Shown here: positions 16,443-24,260 of the stretch, piece after piece | How positions within the stretch are numbered: position 1 is the stretch's first letter | Layout: the number at the start of each line of letters is the position of its first letter | DNA from: RUG14871 sp045539425 | GTDB taxonomy: Bacteria; Bacillota_I; Bacilli_A; Erysipelotrichales; Erysipelotrichaceae | Direction of reading: 5' to 3' | Assembly (NCBI GenBank): GCA_045539425.1 | Contig: JAZQFH010000036.1 | Span: 62,001-126,000 of the forward strand | Length of the DNA stretch: 64,000 bases | Made by a program: the position numbers and the translations under genes | Notes under the pieces: model-generated | Told to the model about the DNA's origin: nothing | Databases searched by the model: none | What the model saw: the letters and a program-made list of their open reading frames with translations, nothing else

Positions 16443-16648
16443 AAAAAAAACAAAAGTGAAACACAAAGGTGCATGGCACGGTCCCACTTTGACTTTCACT
16501 TAAACCGTTAACGCCGGCGACGTCCCGGCCTACTCTCTTCAGCCGGACCCTTTCAGGTGCACTCCCCGCATCCTCTCTTATCCTTTCACCTGCCGGATAC
16601 TCTCTAAACAGACGGTTCTGCGGTCTTTTCCTGTCTTCGGTTTGCAAC
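16443..16648 (-). ncRNA. T-box leader (tRNA-Cys responsive) of cysS
   Basis: The roughly 200-base leader on the minus strand has T-box landmarks in order: GACAGGAAAAG, an AGAGAG motif, GGTGAAAGG, a GAG-TGC-ACC specifier loop with the Cys codon TGC at 16559-16561, and a late T-box sequence AAAGTGGGACCGTGC (around 16475-16491). The last is a variant of the usual TGGNACCGCG. A terminator stem AAGTGAAA...TTTCACTT with a long T-run (about 16443-16501) precedes the cysS ribosome site. Together with the 354-base gap, this explains the whole intergenic region on this strand. Confidence 0.82.
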
Positions 16649-16651
16649 TTG

Positions 16652-16657
16652 ATTATA
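16652..16657 (-). promoter_or_regulatory. -10 box of the cysS T-box transcript
   Basis: A consensus TATAAT on the minus strand lies just upstream of the first T-box stem. The -35 region is poor (TAGAAT at 17 bases). Confidence 0.5.
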
Positions 16658-16716
16658 TCATTCATAAACAGATTATTCTACCGCAAATCCCGCAGGAAAC
16701 ACGGCAAGTCATGATT

Positions 16717-16758
16717 TTAGCACTCTCCTATTGACAGTGCTAAAAATATGATTATAAT
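16717..16758 (+). promoter_or_regulatory. CIRCE operator and promoter of hsp20
   Basis: A CIRCE element TTAGCACTC-N9-CAGTGCTAA (16717-16743) differs from consensus at one base of the right arm. It overlaps a consensus promoter: -35 TTGACA (16731-16736), 16-base spacer, -10 TATAAT (16753-16758). HrcA should repress by blocking polymerase. hrcA itself is not in the window. Confidence 0.9.
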
Positions 16759-16783
16759 AGGTAGTGTAAAGGAGGTAACAACG

Positions 16784-17206
16784 ATGAGATTATTACCAAG
16801 AACGAATGGATACGGTTTGGATTTATTTGATGACTTCTTTGAAATGCCGACACTCAGAGGAGTGTCCAGACATGATTTCATGAAGACGGATATTCGTGAA
16901 TTAGACAATAACTATGTGATGGACATCGATATGCCTGGCTTTGCGAAAGAGAATCTGAACATTGAACTGCAGGACGGATATCTGACAGTCAGTGCCAGAA
17001 AAGAAAGCAATAACGAGGAAAAAGACAATAAAGGAAATATCATCCACCAGGAACGCTATACCGGCAGCATGTCCCGCAGCTACTATGTCGGAGAAAATCT
17101 GACGGTAGAAGATATCAAGGCAGGCTTCAAGGACGGCATCTTAACGATTACCTTCCCGAAAGAACATAAAAAAGTCATCGAAAAGAAAACCATTTCCATC
17201 GACTAA
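16784..17206 (+). CDS. Hsp20 family small heat-shock protein
   Basis: A 140-residue alpha-crystallin-domain chaperone (IbpA/Hsp18 type). The domain spans about residues 30-130, with the MDMPGFAKENLNIEL strand region, GYLTVSARKE, and the family-typical FKDGILTITFPK near the end. The start at 16784 follows AAAGGAGG; the upstream frame begins inside the promoter. It should hold unfolded proteins during heat stress. Single-gene unit controlled by CIRCE and ended by a terminator at 17217-17242. Confidence 0.95.
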   Translation: MRLLPRTNGYGLDLFDDFFEMPTLRGVSRHDFMKTDIRELDNNYVMDIDMPGFAKENLNIELQDGYLTVSARKESNNEEKDNKGNIIHQERYTGSMSRSYYVGENLTVEDIKAGFKDGILTITFPKEHKKVIEKKTISID

Positions 17207-17216
17207 CAATCAAATA

Positions 17217-17242
17217 CGGCTGCACTGCAGCCGCTCTTTTTT
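17217..17242 (+). terminator. Terminator of hsp20
   Basis: A 7-bp GC-rich stem (CGGCTGC with GCAGCCG, three-base loop) is followed by CTC and eight T. It lies between the convergent hsp20 and adenosine deaminase genes. Confidence 0.85.
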
Positions 17243-18259
17243 TTATTCTTCGCTTCCTTCCGCAAAAATGCGCTCCGCTCTCTCCAGTAAAAGCTCCTTC
17301 TCCTTATCTGTCGCAAAGGAAGCTCTGATGGCATTCCGGGTGCACTCTTCCAGCACGCTTTCACTCACGCCCAGTAAACCCATCCGCATGTGCTCATGCG
17401 CCAGCGTGGTCTCCGAGAATGTCATGTTATCGCAGTTCAGAGTCACTACCGCTCCCGCATCCAGCAGTTTTCGTACCGGATGATCGATATAGGACAGACG
17501 GTGACGGCAGTTGGAAGTCAGACAGACTTCCAGAGGAATCTGAGAATCCACCACTTCCTTCAGGATTGTCTCGTCCTTGACACAGTTGATGCCGTGTCCA
17601 ATCCGCTGCGGCTTCATGCGCAACGCATCACGCACATGTTCCGCCATTCCCATCTCTCCCGCATGCAGAGTATAGGGAATTCCATAGGCACGTGCTTTTT
17701 CAAAATAAGGCGCATATTCGTTATAATCGCAGTTGTTCTCATACCCGGCAAGATCCAGACCCACAAGTCCCTGCCCCAGCAATTCTCGCGCATTCTCCAC
17801 TGTCAGAAGATTCTCTTCATGGTTCACTTTCGCCGAATCGCCCTTATGCATGAGACAGTCGATGATCCCGATTAAGATTCCGCTCTCTTCACTTGCCCGC
17901 TTCGCGCCGGCAATCACCGCTTCCACGGCTTCCTTCTGTGTCAGGCCGCCTTTGGTGTGCTGCTGAGAGGCAAAGCGGATCTCCGCATAGATTAAGCCGT
18001 CTTTCGCAAGGCGGTGAACCAGCGAATAGGAAGCTTCAAAGAGATCCTCCCGGCTCTGCAGAACGCTGCAGGCAAGATCAAACTTCTTGAATCCGTCCCT
18101 GCGGTTTTTGTATTTCGTTTCATAGATCATCCGCCAGTAATCATCAAAGGAGGTTCCTTCTTCAATGACTCCGAGCTCCAATGAGCGCTCATACGCCCAT
18201 TTCAGATTCAGAGAACCGTCCAAGTGAAGATGCAGATCGACAAGTGCTGTCCGGTACAT
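17243..18259 (-). CDS. add: Adenosine deaminase
   Basis: A 338-residue metal-dependent deaminase, usual size. Zinc ligands and catalytic residues are visible: DLHLHLDGSL at the N-terminus (HxH), LHAGE in the middle, TSNCRH, and LNCDN in place of the more common NTDDP near the C-terminus. It converts adenosine (and deoxyadenosine) to inosine in purine salvage. The start at 18259 follows GAGGTGA; a GTG nine bases upstream overlaps that site. First-gene order is flavoprotein, then add, after the pyridoxal kinase. Confidence 0.92.
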   Translation of the reverse strand: MYRTALVDLHLHLDGSLNLKWAYERSLELGVIEEGTSFDDYWRMIYETKYKNRRDGFKKFDLACSVLQSREDLFEASYSLVHRLAKDGLIYAEIRFASQQHTKGGLTQKEAVEAVIAGAKRASEESGILIGIIDCLMHKGDSAKVNHEENLLTVENARELLGQGLVGLDLAGYENNCDYNEYAPYFEKARAYGIPYTLHAGEMGMAEHVRDALRMKPQRIGHGINCVKDETILKEVVDSQIPLEVCLTSNCRHRLSYIDHPVRKLLDAGAVVTLNCDNMTFSETTLAHEHMRMGLLGVSESVLEECTRNAIRASFATDKEKELLLERAERIFAEGSEE

Positions 18260-18271
18260 AACTCTCACCTC

Positions 18272-18898
18272 TTAAAGGCCGTCCGGAAAACTCGTGAAGT
18301 ATTCACGTTCCTTTTCCGGCAGACCGTATTTTTCTTTCGCATCGCGAATGGCCTTGATCAGAAAAGCCATGTTTCTGCCGAGATTCCGCATCGTCTGCAG
18401 ACCCTCGAGATCTTTTTCGACATCCTCCGCCGTAAAGCCATGCACTTCATTCCAGTAGGTGCTTGAGGCGATTGGCATGGACGCAATCGTAAAGTGTTTA
18501 TTAATATCATCAAAAGCGGATGTGCTTCCTCCTCTGCGCGAAGAAACCACCGCGGCGCCGACCTTCATCGATTTATCATAGGAGGTCGAATAGAACAAAC
18601 GGTCCAGTGCGGAGATAATGGATCCGCTGGCATGGGCATAATAGACCGGTGTTCCGACTAATAATCCGTCAGCATCGCGGAATTTTTCTCCCAGTTCATT
18701 GATGACATCATCATTATAGACGCATCTTCCCAGCTTCTCACAGCTGTTGCAGCCGACGCAGTCGTGTTTCATCTTACCGCCGAGCACATAGGTTTCGGTT
18801 TCAATTCCTTCCGCATGCAATACGTCGCATACTTCCTGTAGCGCTCTGGCCGTGCAGCCTTTCGCTTTTGCACTTCCGTTTAATACCAGTACTTTCAT
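18272..18898 (-). CDS. NAD(P)H-dependent FMN reductase / iron-sulfur flavoprotein-like
   Basis: A 208-residue flavodoxin-fold protein of the NADPH-dependent FMN reductase family. The phosphate-binding loop LNGSAKAKGCT is at residues ~6-16, with a cysteine cluster CVGCNSCEKLGRC near residue 47, as in iron-sulfur flavoproteins and related oxidoreductases. LLVGTPVYYAHASG is the usual flavin loop. Substrate unknown; a role in redox stress or quinone reduction is only family-level inference. Its start overlaps the end of the pyridoxal kinase gene by four bases. Confidence 0.87.
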   Translation of the reverse strand: MKVLVLNGSAKAKGCTARALQEVCDVLHAEGIETETYVLGGKMKHDCVGCNSCEKLGRCVYNDDVINELGEKFRDADGLLVGTPVYYAHASGSIISALDRLFYSTSYDKSMKVGAAVVSSRRGGSTSAFDDINKHFTIASMPIASSTYWNEVHGFTAEDVEKDLEGLQTMRNLGRNMAFLIKAIRDAKEKYGLPEKEREYFTSFPDGL

Positions 18899-19740
18899 CT
18901 TTCTTCCCCCATTCTTTTCCGTAACGTATCGAGATACTCTTCAAAGAGCACCCCGTACCTCTCATCCGTCTGCTCTTTGGCAGTATATACCATACAGACT
19001 TTCACAAACTCTCCTGCAGTCCTTAATGCCTTTTTCAGCGGCAGTCCTTTGACGATGGCGCTGATCAGAGTGGCACGGAACAGGTCTCCCGTTCCATGGT
19101 ATTCCACGCTGACTTTTTCATGCAGTTCCAATTGCAGCTCATCCTGAATGAGCCAGGCGCAGCCGATCTGATTATCCTTTTCCACGCCGCTGAGAATAAC
19201 CGTTGCCTTAGGATAAAGCATTTGCAGCTTCTTTAAGAGTTTTATCAGGTACTCCCTGCTGTAAGGCGGCGCCTTGTATTCCATATGTGCCAACCGGTGC
19301 GCTTCCGTCAGATTCGGTAAAAGATAATCCGCTTCCGCCGCAATCTTTTCCATTGCCTCTACCATTTCCGGAGTGATGTTGCGATAGAGCTTCCCGTGAT
19401 CTCCCATGACGGGATCCAGAAAGACAAGCGTATCTTTTTTTCTTAAGGCACGGATGGATTCAATCACCGTCTCAGCCTGAAGCGGTGAAGCCAGATAGCC
19501 GCAGTAGATTGCCGCAGCGTCCAGATTAAGTGCTTCCCATTGCTTTGTGATTTTGGGTATTTCCTCACTCAGATCCAGAAAGCTGTATCCGGGCAGTCCT
19601 CCGGTATGGCTGCTCAGTAAGGAAGTGGGTAGCGGCGTGCATTCCAGACCGCAGGAAGAAATCACCGGCAGGATCACCGTAAGGGAACAGCGGCCGAGAC
19701 AGGAGATATCATTGATTGCGATAATTCTTTTCATCTTCAT
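18895..19740 (-). CDS. Pyridoxal/pyridoxamine kinase
   Basis: A 281-residue ribokinase-superfamily enzyme of the PdxY/PdxK group. The N-terminus reads IAINDISCLGRCSL (substrate loop), with the SSHTGG loop typical of pyridoxal kinases around residue 44, FLDPVMGDHGKLY, PNLTEAHRL, and the anion-hole motif HGTGDLF with catalytic Asp near residue 215. It phosphorylates B6 vitamers with ATP. The ATG at 19740 lies eight bases from a TATAAT with no ribosome site, so the mRNA may be leaderless; an alternative ATG at 19734 exists. Confidence 0.9.
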   Translation of the reverse strand: MKMKRIIAINDISCLGRCSLTVILPVISSCGLECTPLPTSLLSSHTGGLPGYSFLDLSEEIPKITKQWEALNLDAAAIYCGYLASPLQAETVIESIRALRKKDTLVFLDPVMGDHGKLYRNITPEMVEAMEKIAAEADYLLPNLTEAHRLAHMEYKAPPYSREYLIKLLKKLQMLYPKATVILSGVEKDNQIGCAWLIQDELQLELHEKVSVEYHGTGDLFRATLISAIVKGLPLKKALRTAGEFVKVCMVYTAKEQTDERYGVLFEEYLDTLRKRMGEER

Positions 19741-19748
19741 CTGTATTT

Positions 19749-19773
19749 ATTATACCTTGTTTTAGGGTATAAT
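19749..19773. promoter_or_regulatory. Divergent paired -10 boxes between pyridoxal kinase and plsY
   Basis: A TATAAT on the minus strand (19749-19754) faces a TATAAT on the plus strand (19768-19773). Each lies seven to eight bases from its start codon (19740 and 19781). Neither gene has a clear ribosome site and neither promoter has a good -35. Confidence 0.5.
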
Positions 19774-19780
19774 GAAGGAT

Positions 19781-20386
19781 ATGGAATACATCATTTCTGC
19801 CGTAATCGGCTATGCATGCGGATGCATTAATTTCGCTTTTATCATCTCAAAACTCAAAGGCTTCGATATCCGGGATACCGGCAGCGGAAACGCGGGTGCC
19901 AGCAACGTCAAAATCGCACTCGGATGGAAATACGGTGTTTTCACCGCAATCTGTGACATTCTGAAGGCCGTTCTGGCAACGCTTCTCTGTCAGAAGCTCT
20001 TCCCTTCCGTCTCCCTTGCACCTTATATCGGCGGAACGTTTGCCGTACTCGGACACATCTATCCGTTCTACATGAATTTCAAAGGCGGAAAAGGCTACGC
20101 CTCCTATACCGGCATGATCCTTGCCTTAAACTGGAAACTGGCCTTATGCATGATGCTTTATGGCGTGATTGTTACGCTGCTTACGGACTACATCTTCATC
20201 GCAACGGTTTCCACAACAGTGATTGTCTTCCTTTATTATCTTTATAAAAAAGCCGAAGCGGGAGTGCTGATCTTACTGGCTTTACTGGCTGTCATTATTA
20301 CCTATAAGCACAAGATCAACTTCATCCGCTTAAAGAACCATGAAGAAATCGGACTGCGCAAATCCGGAAAGCACCGCGTCAAATGA
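19781..20386 (+). CDS. plsY: Glycerol-3-phosphate acyltransferase PlsY
   Basis: A 201-residue polytopic enzyme that transfers acyl from acyl-phosphate to glycerol-3-phosphate. Conserved blocks are GSGNAGASN (residues ~34-42) and GHIYPFYMNFKGGKG (~94-108), and about five membrane helices are visible. A second ATG at 19772 lies within the -10 box, so the one at 19781 is preferred. The stop overlaps the next gene by four bases, implying a two-gene unit. Confidence 0.94.
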   Translation: MEYIISAVIGYACGCINFAFIISKLKGFDIRDTGSGNAGASNVKIALGWKYGVFTAICDILKAVLATLLCQKLFPSVSLAPYIGGTFAVLGHIYPFYMNFKGGKGYASYTGMILALNWKLALCMMLYGVIVTLLTDYIFIATVSTTVIVFLYYLYKKAEAGVLILLALLAVIITYKHKINFIRLKNHEEIGLRKSGKHRVK

Positions 20387-20778
20387 GAGAGTTTGTCAGA
20401 AGATTACAGCGCGGGGATGACCTGAAAGAAAGCATCCTCCGTATTGCGGAAGAGGAAAACATCCGAAGCGGTGTTGTTTTATGCGGCGTGGGTTGCCTTA
20501 AGGAAGCCCGCTTCCGCAAAGCCGGCGCAAAGTCGGAGTTCCGTAATGCGGGGCACTACGAGATCGTTGCCTTACAGGGAACCATCGCCGACGGACATGT
20601 TCATATCCATATCTCCCTTGCCGATGAAAGCTGCGCTGCCATCGGCGGTCATCTTCTCAGCGGCTGCATTGTGGATACCACATGTGAGCTGGTTCTGGGA
20701 ATTCTTGAAGAGTACGAAATGCACCGTGAATTTGACGAAAATACCGGTTTTGATGAATTAATTGTACGAAAGATTTGA
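20383..20778 (+). CDS. PPC (DUF296) domain protein
   Basis: A 131-residue PPC-domain protein, the family otherwise found fused to AT-hooks in plants and stand-alone in prokaryotes. GVVLCGVGCLKEARFR and DGHVHIHISLADESCAAIGGHLLSG are the two conserved blocks; the latter's GHVHIHISL and IGGHL are the metal/ligand surface. The prokaryotic role is not settled, and the common label DNA-binding protein is weakly supported. Overlaps plsY by four bases. Confidence 0.87.
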   Translation: MREFVRRLQRGDDLKESILRIAEEENIRSGVVLCGVGCLKEARFRKAGAKSEFRNAGHYEIVALQGTIADGHVHIHISLADESCAAIGGHLLSGCIVDTTCELVLGILEEYEMHREFDENTGFDELIVRKI

Positions 20779-20812
20779 CTTGTCTCCGTTTTTCCATTAT
20801 TATTTTATATGC

Positions 20813-20887
20813 GCCGATATAGCACAGTGGTAGTGCAACTCATTCGTAATGAGTAGGTCGGGGGTTCAAATCCCTCTATCGGCACCA
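20813..20887 (+). tRNA. tRNA-Thr (CGT)
   Basis: The acceptor stem GCCGATA pairs with TATCGGC, followed by A and an encoded CCA (20885-20887). The anticodon arm is ACTCA-TTCGTAA-TGAGT, giving anticodon CGT. The T-arm is GGGGG-TTCAAAT-CCCTC. Confidence 0.95.
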
Positions 20888-20896
20888 CTTAAAATA

Positions 20897-20927
20897 AAAA
20901 ATGCCGCAGATGATGCGGCATTTTTTT
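20897..20927 (+). terminator. Terminator after tRNA-Thr
   Basis: An 8-bp stem (20901-20908 with 20914-20921) is flanked by A5 and T7. It can work in both directions and also closes the minus-strand exonuclease operon. Confidence 0.88.
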
Positions 20928-20943
20928 ATGGTTCTTTTAACTT

Positions 20944-21126
20944 TTAAAATCTGTCCTTCTTATTTCTGAGGGCACTCATGATAATGGAGATCACTAACAG
21001 GGCAAAAAGCGCCAGGAAGCCCTGGAACGAGGTGTATCTTCCCGTTGCCATCGCAAAGATTTCATATCCCAGAATCAGTAAGGATATAATGTAAAGAAGT
21101 ATTTCCACCGGGTTTTTCTGTTTCAT
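20944..21126 (-). CDS. Small membrane protein, function unknown
   Basis: A 60-residue protein with two hydrophobic helices (EILLYIISLLILGYEIFAMA and GFLALFALLVISIIMSAL) and basic ends. No family recognised. The start overlaps the exonuclease stop by four bases (ATGA), which supports translation. Confidence 0.75.
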   Translation of the reverse strand: MKQKNPVEILLYIISLLILGYEIFAMATGRYTSFQGFLALFALLVISIIMSALRNKKDRF

Positions 21127-21725
21127 TTTGTCTGCTCCTTTTCTGCTCTATGCAGTATTTCACACATGATCATTCCGCAGATCTCCGCATCGCTTTCCGC
21201 GCGGTGGGCATCGCGGTTTCTGAGTCCCAGATATTCCTCAATCGTTCCCTGCCGGTAATTCGGCAGATACGGAATATAGTGCCGGCTGAGAGCCAGCGTA
21301 TCGACATATTCCATCTCCGCGCAATACCCGAGGCGGTTGAGCGAACGCGTCAGAAAGCCGAAGTCGAATCCCGCATTGTGCGCACAGAAAATCGTCTTCC
21401 CTTCTCTGGCATCCAGGATGAAATCCAGAAACTCTTCAAAAGCCATCGGTTCCGCCGGGGCACTTTCGATCATCTCATTTGTAATATGGTTTACGGCCGT
21501 AACGTAGGGTGAAATATACGTATCGGCATTGACCAGCGTCGAATAATACTCCGAAGGCATCCCTTCATCAAAAATCACGGCACCGAGTTCCACAATCCGG
21601 TCACTTTCAAAACGCATTCCCGTTGTTTCCACGTCAAAAGCGATGAAACGGTGTTTCATTCTCTCCCTGACGGATTTCGTCAGATTCAGCTTTTTCGCAC
21701 TGGCATAACAGGTACGCGGGTCCAT
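21123..21725 (-). CDS. 3'-5' exonuclease, DNA polymerase III epsilon-like
   Basis: A 200-residue DEDDh exonuclease. Exo I is FDVETTG (residues ~28-34), Exo II is AHNAGFDFGFL, and Exo III is HRAESDA. It lacks the polymerase-contacting parts of DnaQ and is stand-alone, so repair or RNA trimming is possible. The ATG at 21725 has no ribosome site but sits six bases after TAAAAT; a second ATG at 21659 (MKHRFIAFD) follows GGGAGAG closely and could be the true start. Confidence 0.88.
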   Translation of the reverse strand: MDPRTCYASAKKLNLTKSVRERMKHRFIAFDVETTGMRFESDRIVELGAVIFDEGMPSEYYSTLVNADTYISPYVTAVNHITNEMIESAPAEPMAFEEFLDFILDAREGKTIFCAHNAGFDFGFLTRSLNRLGYCAEMEYVDTLALSRHYIPYLPNYRQGTIEEYLGLRNRDAHRAESDAEICGMIMCEILHRAEKEQTK

Positions 21726-21750
21726 ACCTATATTTTACATGGACTTTTTC

Positions 21751-21779
21751 AAAAGAAAAAGGCTCATCATGGATGAGCC
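21751..21779 (-). terminator. Terminator of the DUF4015 gene
   Basis: GGCTCATC (21761-21768) pairs with GATGAGCC (21772-21779). The minus-strand transcript then runs into TTTTTCTTTT. Confidence 0.85.
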
Positions 21780-21786
21780 ATAGTTT

Positions 21787-23400
21787 TTACTGTAATACAC
21801 GGATATACGTCGCAAACTTCTTCCAGGAAGCTCCGCCGTTCCATGTGATGAATCCATCCAGCACACCCGCATCTCTCAGACCGCGGATCTGCGCATCGAT
21901 CATATCGGCATTGTAGATGGTTCCGTCCACAATGGAGTCATAAGCCTGGATCCAGGTGCGGACATTCGCCGGATCATAGGTATTTTCCTGGCACCTCTTC
22001 GCCGCACTTCCCCAGTAGTACATCAGGTGATACGGATCCTTCCACGGTTCCGGAATGCCGTAGTAACCGGCACCGAAGTGATCCGGATACGGCATCGCAC
22101 TGATGACATCCGCCGCATTGCTGACGGCAGGCCAGTACTGGCCGTACGTGCAGACATAACCACCGGAAGTTTCCCCGAAGACGTCGATGGAAACGTAGGC
22201 ATTCAGATCATGCAGCACATCCGTCGCGTAGCGGATGAAGTTGGTAATGGCTTCAATGCGTGTTTCCTGATAGTCATTGCGTAAATCCACACCGTCCGGC
22301 AGATATTCCGGAGAGCGGACATAGTCAAACTGGATTTCGTCAAAGCCGAATTCCTCGACGGCTTCCTTGGCCAAGGAGACGTTATACTCCCAGACCAGGC
22401 GCGAGAAGATGCTCGGCCAGTTATCCCCGTTATAACGGTAGAGTTCCCCGTTATGCATGATGGCAGTCTCCGGATGATCGGAGGCAAAGGCGGAATCCTT
22501 GAAGACCGTGATGCGTCCGATCGTATAGTAACCGGCATCGTTCAGCTTCTGCACGGCGGCCTTGTATTCCTCCTTGGAGTTGATTCCCGCAAGAGAAGAC
22601 GGGGAATAGGATTTCACCACATCGGATTCATAGGAGATGATATGGGTATCCTTGATATCCACAACGAAGGCATTGACCGTACACTGGGATGCGATATTGA
22701 GATATTCATCCACATCCTCAATCTTTTCCGCATTGATATAGAGTGATTTCACAACTTCCGGCATTTCATTTCCGGCAAGCTTTCCGTCCTTCGGATAGTA
22801 GCGGACGGAGTCCCCGTTTCCGCCGACGCCCGTATCTTCCGCATAGCGACTGTTATCATACGAGGTATCCGTATACGTATAGGCGACATGTTTCTCGTCA
22901 TTCTTCAGCCAGCCTTCTTTTCCGTTCACGCTGACCTTATAATATTCGACACTGCCGTCCTCTTTCAGATTCTGATAGCCCGTCATTTCCAGCGGTGTGT
23001 TTTCCCGCATGCTTAAAACGATGACAGGAGAGCCGATTTCCTGATAAAGGACTTCCGGACGCATGGAATACAGCTGTGTGTTACGTACCGCCTGAGCCCT
23101 GTCACTGACAAGGATATCAGTCGGCACATAATACATGGTTTCCCCGATAAAGGCTTCCCTGACTTCAGGTCCTTCCCACTCGACTTCCTTATTGATCTTG
23201 ACTGCCACTTCCGAACCGCGGACCAGGCTTGTTTCTTCCTTGTTCTCATCGTAAACCGTAATGAGCTCTCTATCTCCCGCCAAGAAGAAATTCTCCGTCA
23301 TGTTCAGCCGCTTCTGCTCCTTCTGGAACGCGTAGATTCCATAGCCTCCGCCGGCAATCAGAGCCAATAATACAACAATTAAAACGATTTTCTTTTTCAT
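21787..23400 (-). CDS. Secreted/anchored putative glycoside hydrolase (DUF4015)
   Basis: A 537-residue protein with an N-terminal signal anchor (KKKIVLIVVLLALIAGGGYGIYAF), an SH3-like or stalk region of about 180 residues containing SVNGKEGWLK, and a C-terminal DUF4015 putative glycosyl hydrolase domain from about residue 210. The latter shows VNAFVVDIKDTHIISYES, YTIGRITVFKDS, FDEIQFDYVRSPEYLP and VSIDVFGETSGGY, as in TIM-barrel hydrolases with acidic strand ends. Substrate unknown, probably a cell-wall or extracellular glycan. Single gene with terminator. Confidence 0.87.
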   Translation of the reverse strand: MKKKIVLIVVLLALIAGGGYGIYAFQKEQKRLNMTENFFLAGDRELITVYDENKEETSLVRGSEVAVKINKEVEWEGPEVREAFIGETMYYVPTDILVSDRAQAVRNTQLYSMRPEVLYQEIGSPVIVLSMRENTPLEMTGYQNLKEDGSVEYYKVSVNGKEGWLKNDEKHVAYTYTDTSYDNSRYAEDTGVGGNGDSVRYYPKDGKLAGNEMPEVVKSLYINAEKIEDVDEYLNIASQCTVNAFVVDIKDTHIISYESDVVKSYSPSSLAGINSKEEYKAAVQKLNDAGYYTIGRITVFKDSAFASDHPETAIMHNGELYRYNGDNWPSIFSRLVWEYNVSLAKEAVEEFGFDEIQFDYVRSPEYLPDGVDLRNDYQETRIEAITNFIRYATDVLHDLNAYVSIDVFGETSGGYVCTYGQYWPAVSNAADVISAMPYPDHFGAGYYGIPEPWKDPYHLMYYWGSAAKRCQENTYDPANVRTWIQAYDSIVDGTIYNADMIDAQIRGLRDAGVLDGFITWNGGASWKKFATYIRVLQ

Positions 23401-23485
23401 ACCATGTTCATTTTACCATAGGTTTTCTCTGCCTGCGGAAGGATTTCAAACTTATCGGATATAATTTAATTTATGTCAATTATAT

Positions 23486-23514
23486 TTGACATTTACTGCA
23501 GAGATGACTATACT
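23486..23514 (+). promoter_or_regulatory. Promoter of the membrane protein/Xre/ABC operon
   Basis: -35 TTGACA (23486-23491), 17-base spacer, -10 TATACT (23509-23514), ending 21 bases before ATG 23536. A second TATAAT at 23460-23465 lacks a -35. Confidence 0.8.
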
Positions 23515-23535
23515 GATGATGAAAGGAGGACAAAG

Positions 23536-24045
23536 ATGAATCAGCCTCTGTTATTTGATATTCTGTCCGTGCTGCTTTTATTATTCGTGGCATTTATCAT
23601 TATGAAGCTCAATAAACCCTATGTGGTGCATCAGCAGTTCGACGAGATGCAGATGATGTTCCGTTTGAAAGCCTATCAGACCGCTTTCTTTACATGCATC
23701 CTTCTTCTTCTGATCGCGGCATTATTCCTGCAGGTTTTCAAGCAGACATTCATACAGCCGGTAACGCTGCTGTATGCCATTCTGATCATCACAGTCGGTG
23801 TATTCGCAAATCTTTGCATCCTGAACGGTTCCTATGATGCCATCAACCAGACAGTATTCTGGATGTTCACAATGATCAATGGGATCAGTTCCTTCATGAT
23901 CATCTTTGTAAGACGTACATTCATCGTCAACGGACAGATTGGCTCGGGACTTATCACGTTACTGATGTTTCTGCTCTATCTTTCCATCTCCGTTTCCACT
24001 CTGATCCGCAAAAAGAGAGATCAGGCGGAAAAGGAGGAAGAATGA
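23536..24045 (+). CDS. Four-helix membrane protein, function unknown
   Basis: A 169-residue protein with four clear hydrophobic segments, cytoplasmic basic end (RKKRDQAEKEEE), similar in layout to the DUF2178/DUF3169-like proteins encoded beside small Xre regulators. I name no family firmly. The start follows AAAGGAGGAC, and the frame upstream to 23473 is within the promoter. It overlaps the Xre regulator gene by four bases, so the two may act as a membrane sensor and its regulator. Confidence 0.8.
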   Translation: MNQPLLFDILSVLLLLFVAFIIMKLNKPYVVHQQFDEMQMMFRLKAYQTAFFTCILLLLIAALFLQVFKQTFIQPVTLLYAILIITVGVFANLCILNGSYDAINQTVFWMFTMINGISSFMIIFVRRTFIVNGQIGSGLITLLMFLLYLSISVSTLIRKKRDQAEKEEE

Positions 24046-24245
24046 AGAATCTGAAGATGCGCTCAGCACGGGTATTAAAAGACTATTCGCAACAGGAGCT
24101 GGCAGATCTTGTGGGAGTCAGCCGGCAGACGATCAACGCCATTGAGAAAGGCGATTACAATCCCACCATCAAATTATGCATTGCCATATGTAAAGCTCTG
24201 GACAGTACGCTGGACGAACTGTTCTGGAATAATGAAGAAGACTAA
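24042..24245 (+). CDS. Xre family small transcriptional regulator
   Basis: A 67-residue HTH_3 protein. The helix-turn-helix reads YSQQELADLVGVSRQTINAIEKGDYNPTIKLC, the layout of YvaO/YozG-like minimal Cro-type regulators that often precede ABC exporters and membrane proteins in Firmicutes. Overlaps the upstream membrane gene (ATGA). Likely controls this operon. Confidence 0.93.
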   Translation: MKNLKMRSARVLKDYSQQELADLVGVSRQTINAIEKGDYNPTIKLCIAICKALDSTLDELFWNNEED

Positions 24246-24260
24246 AGGGAGAGAAATACA

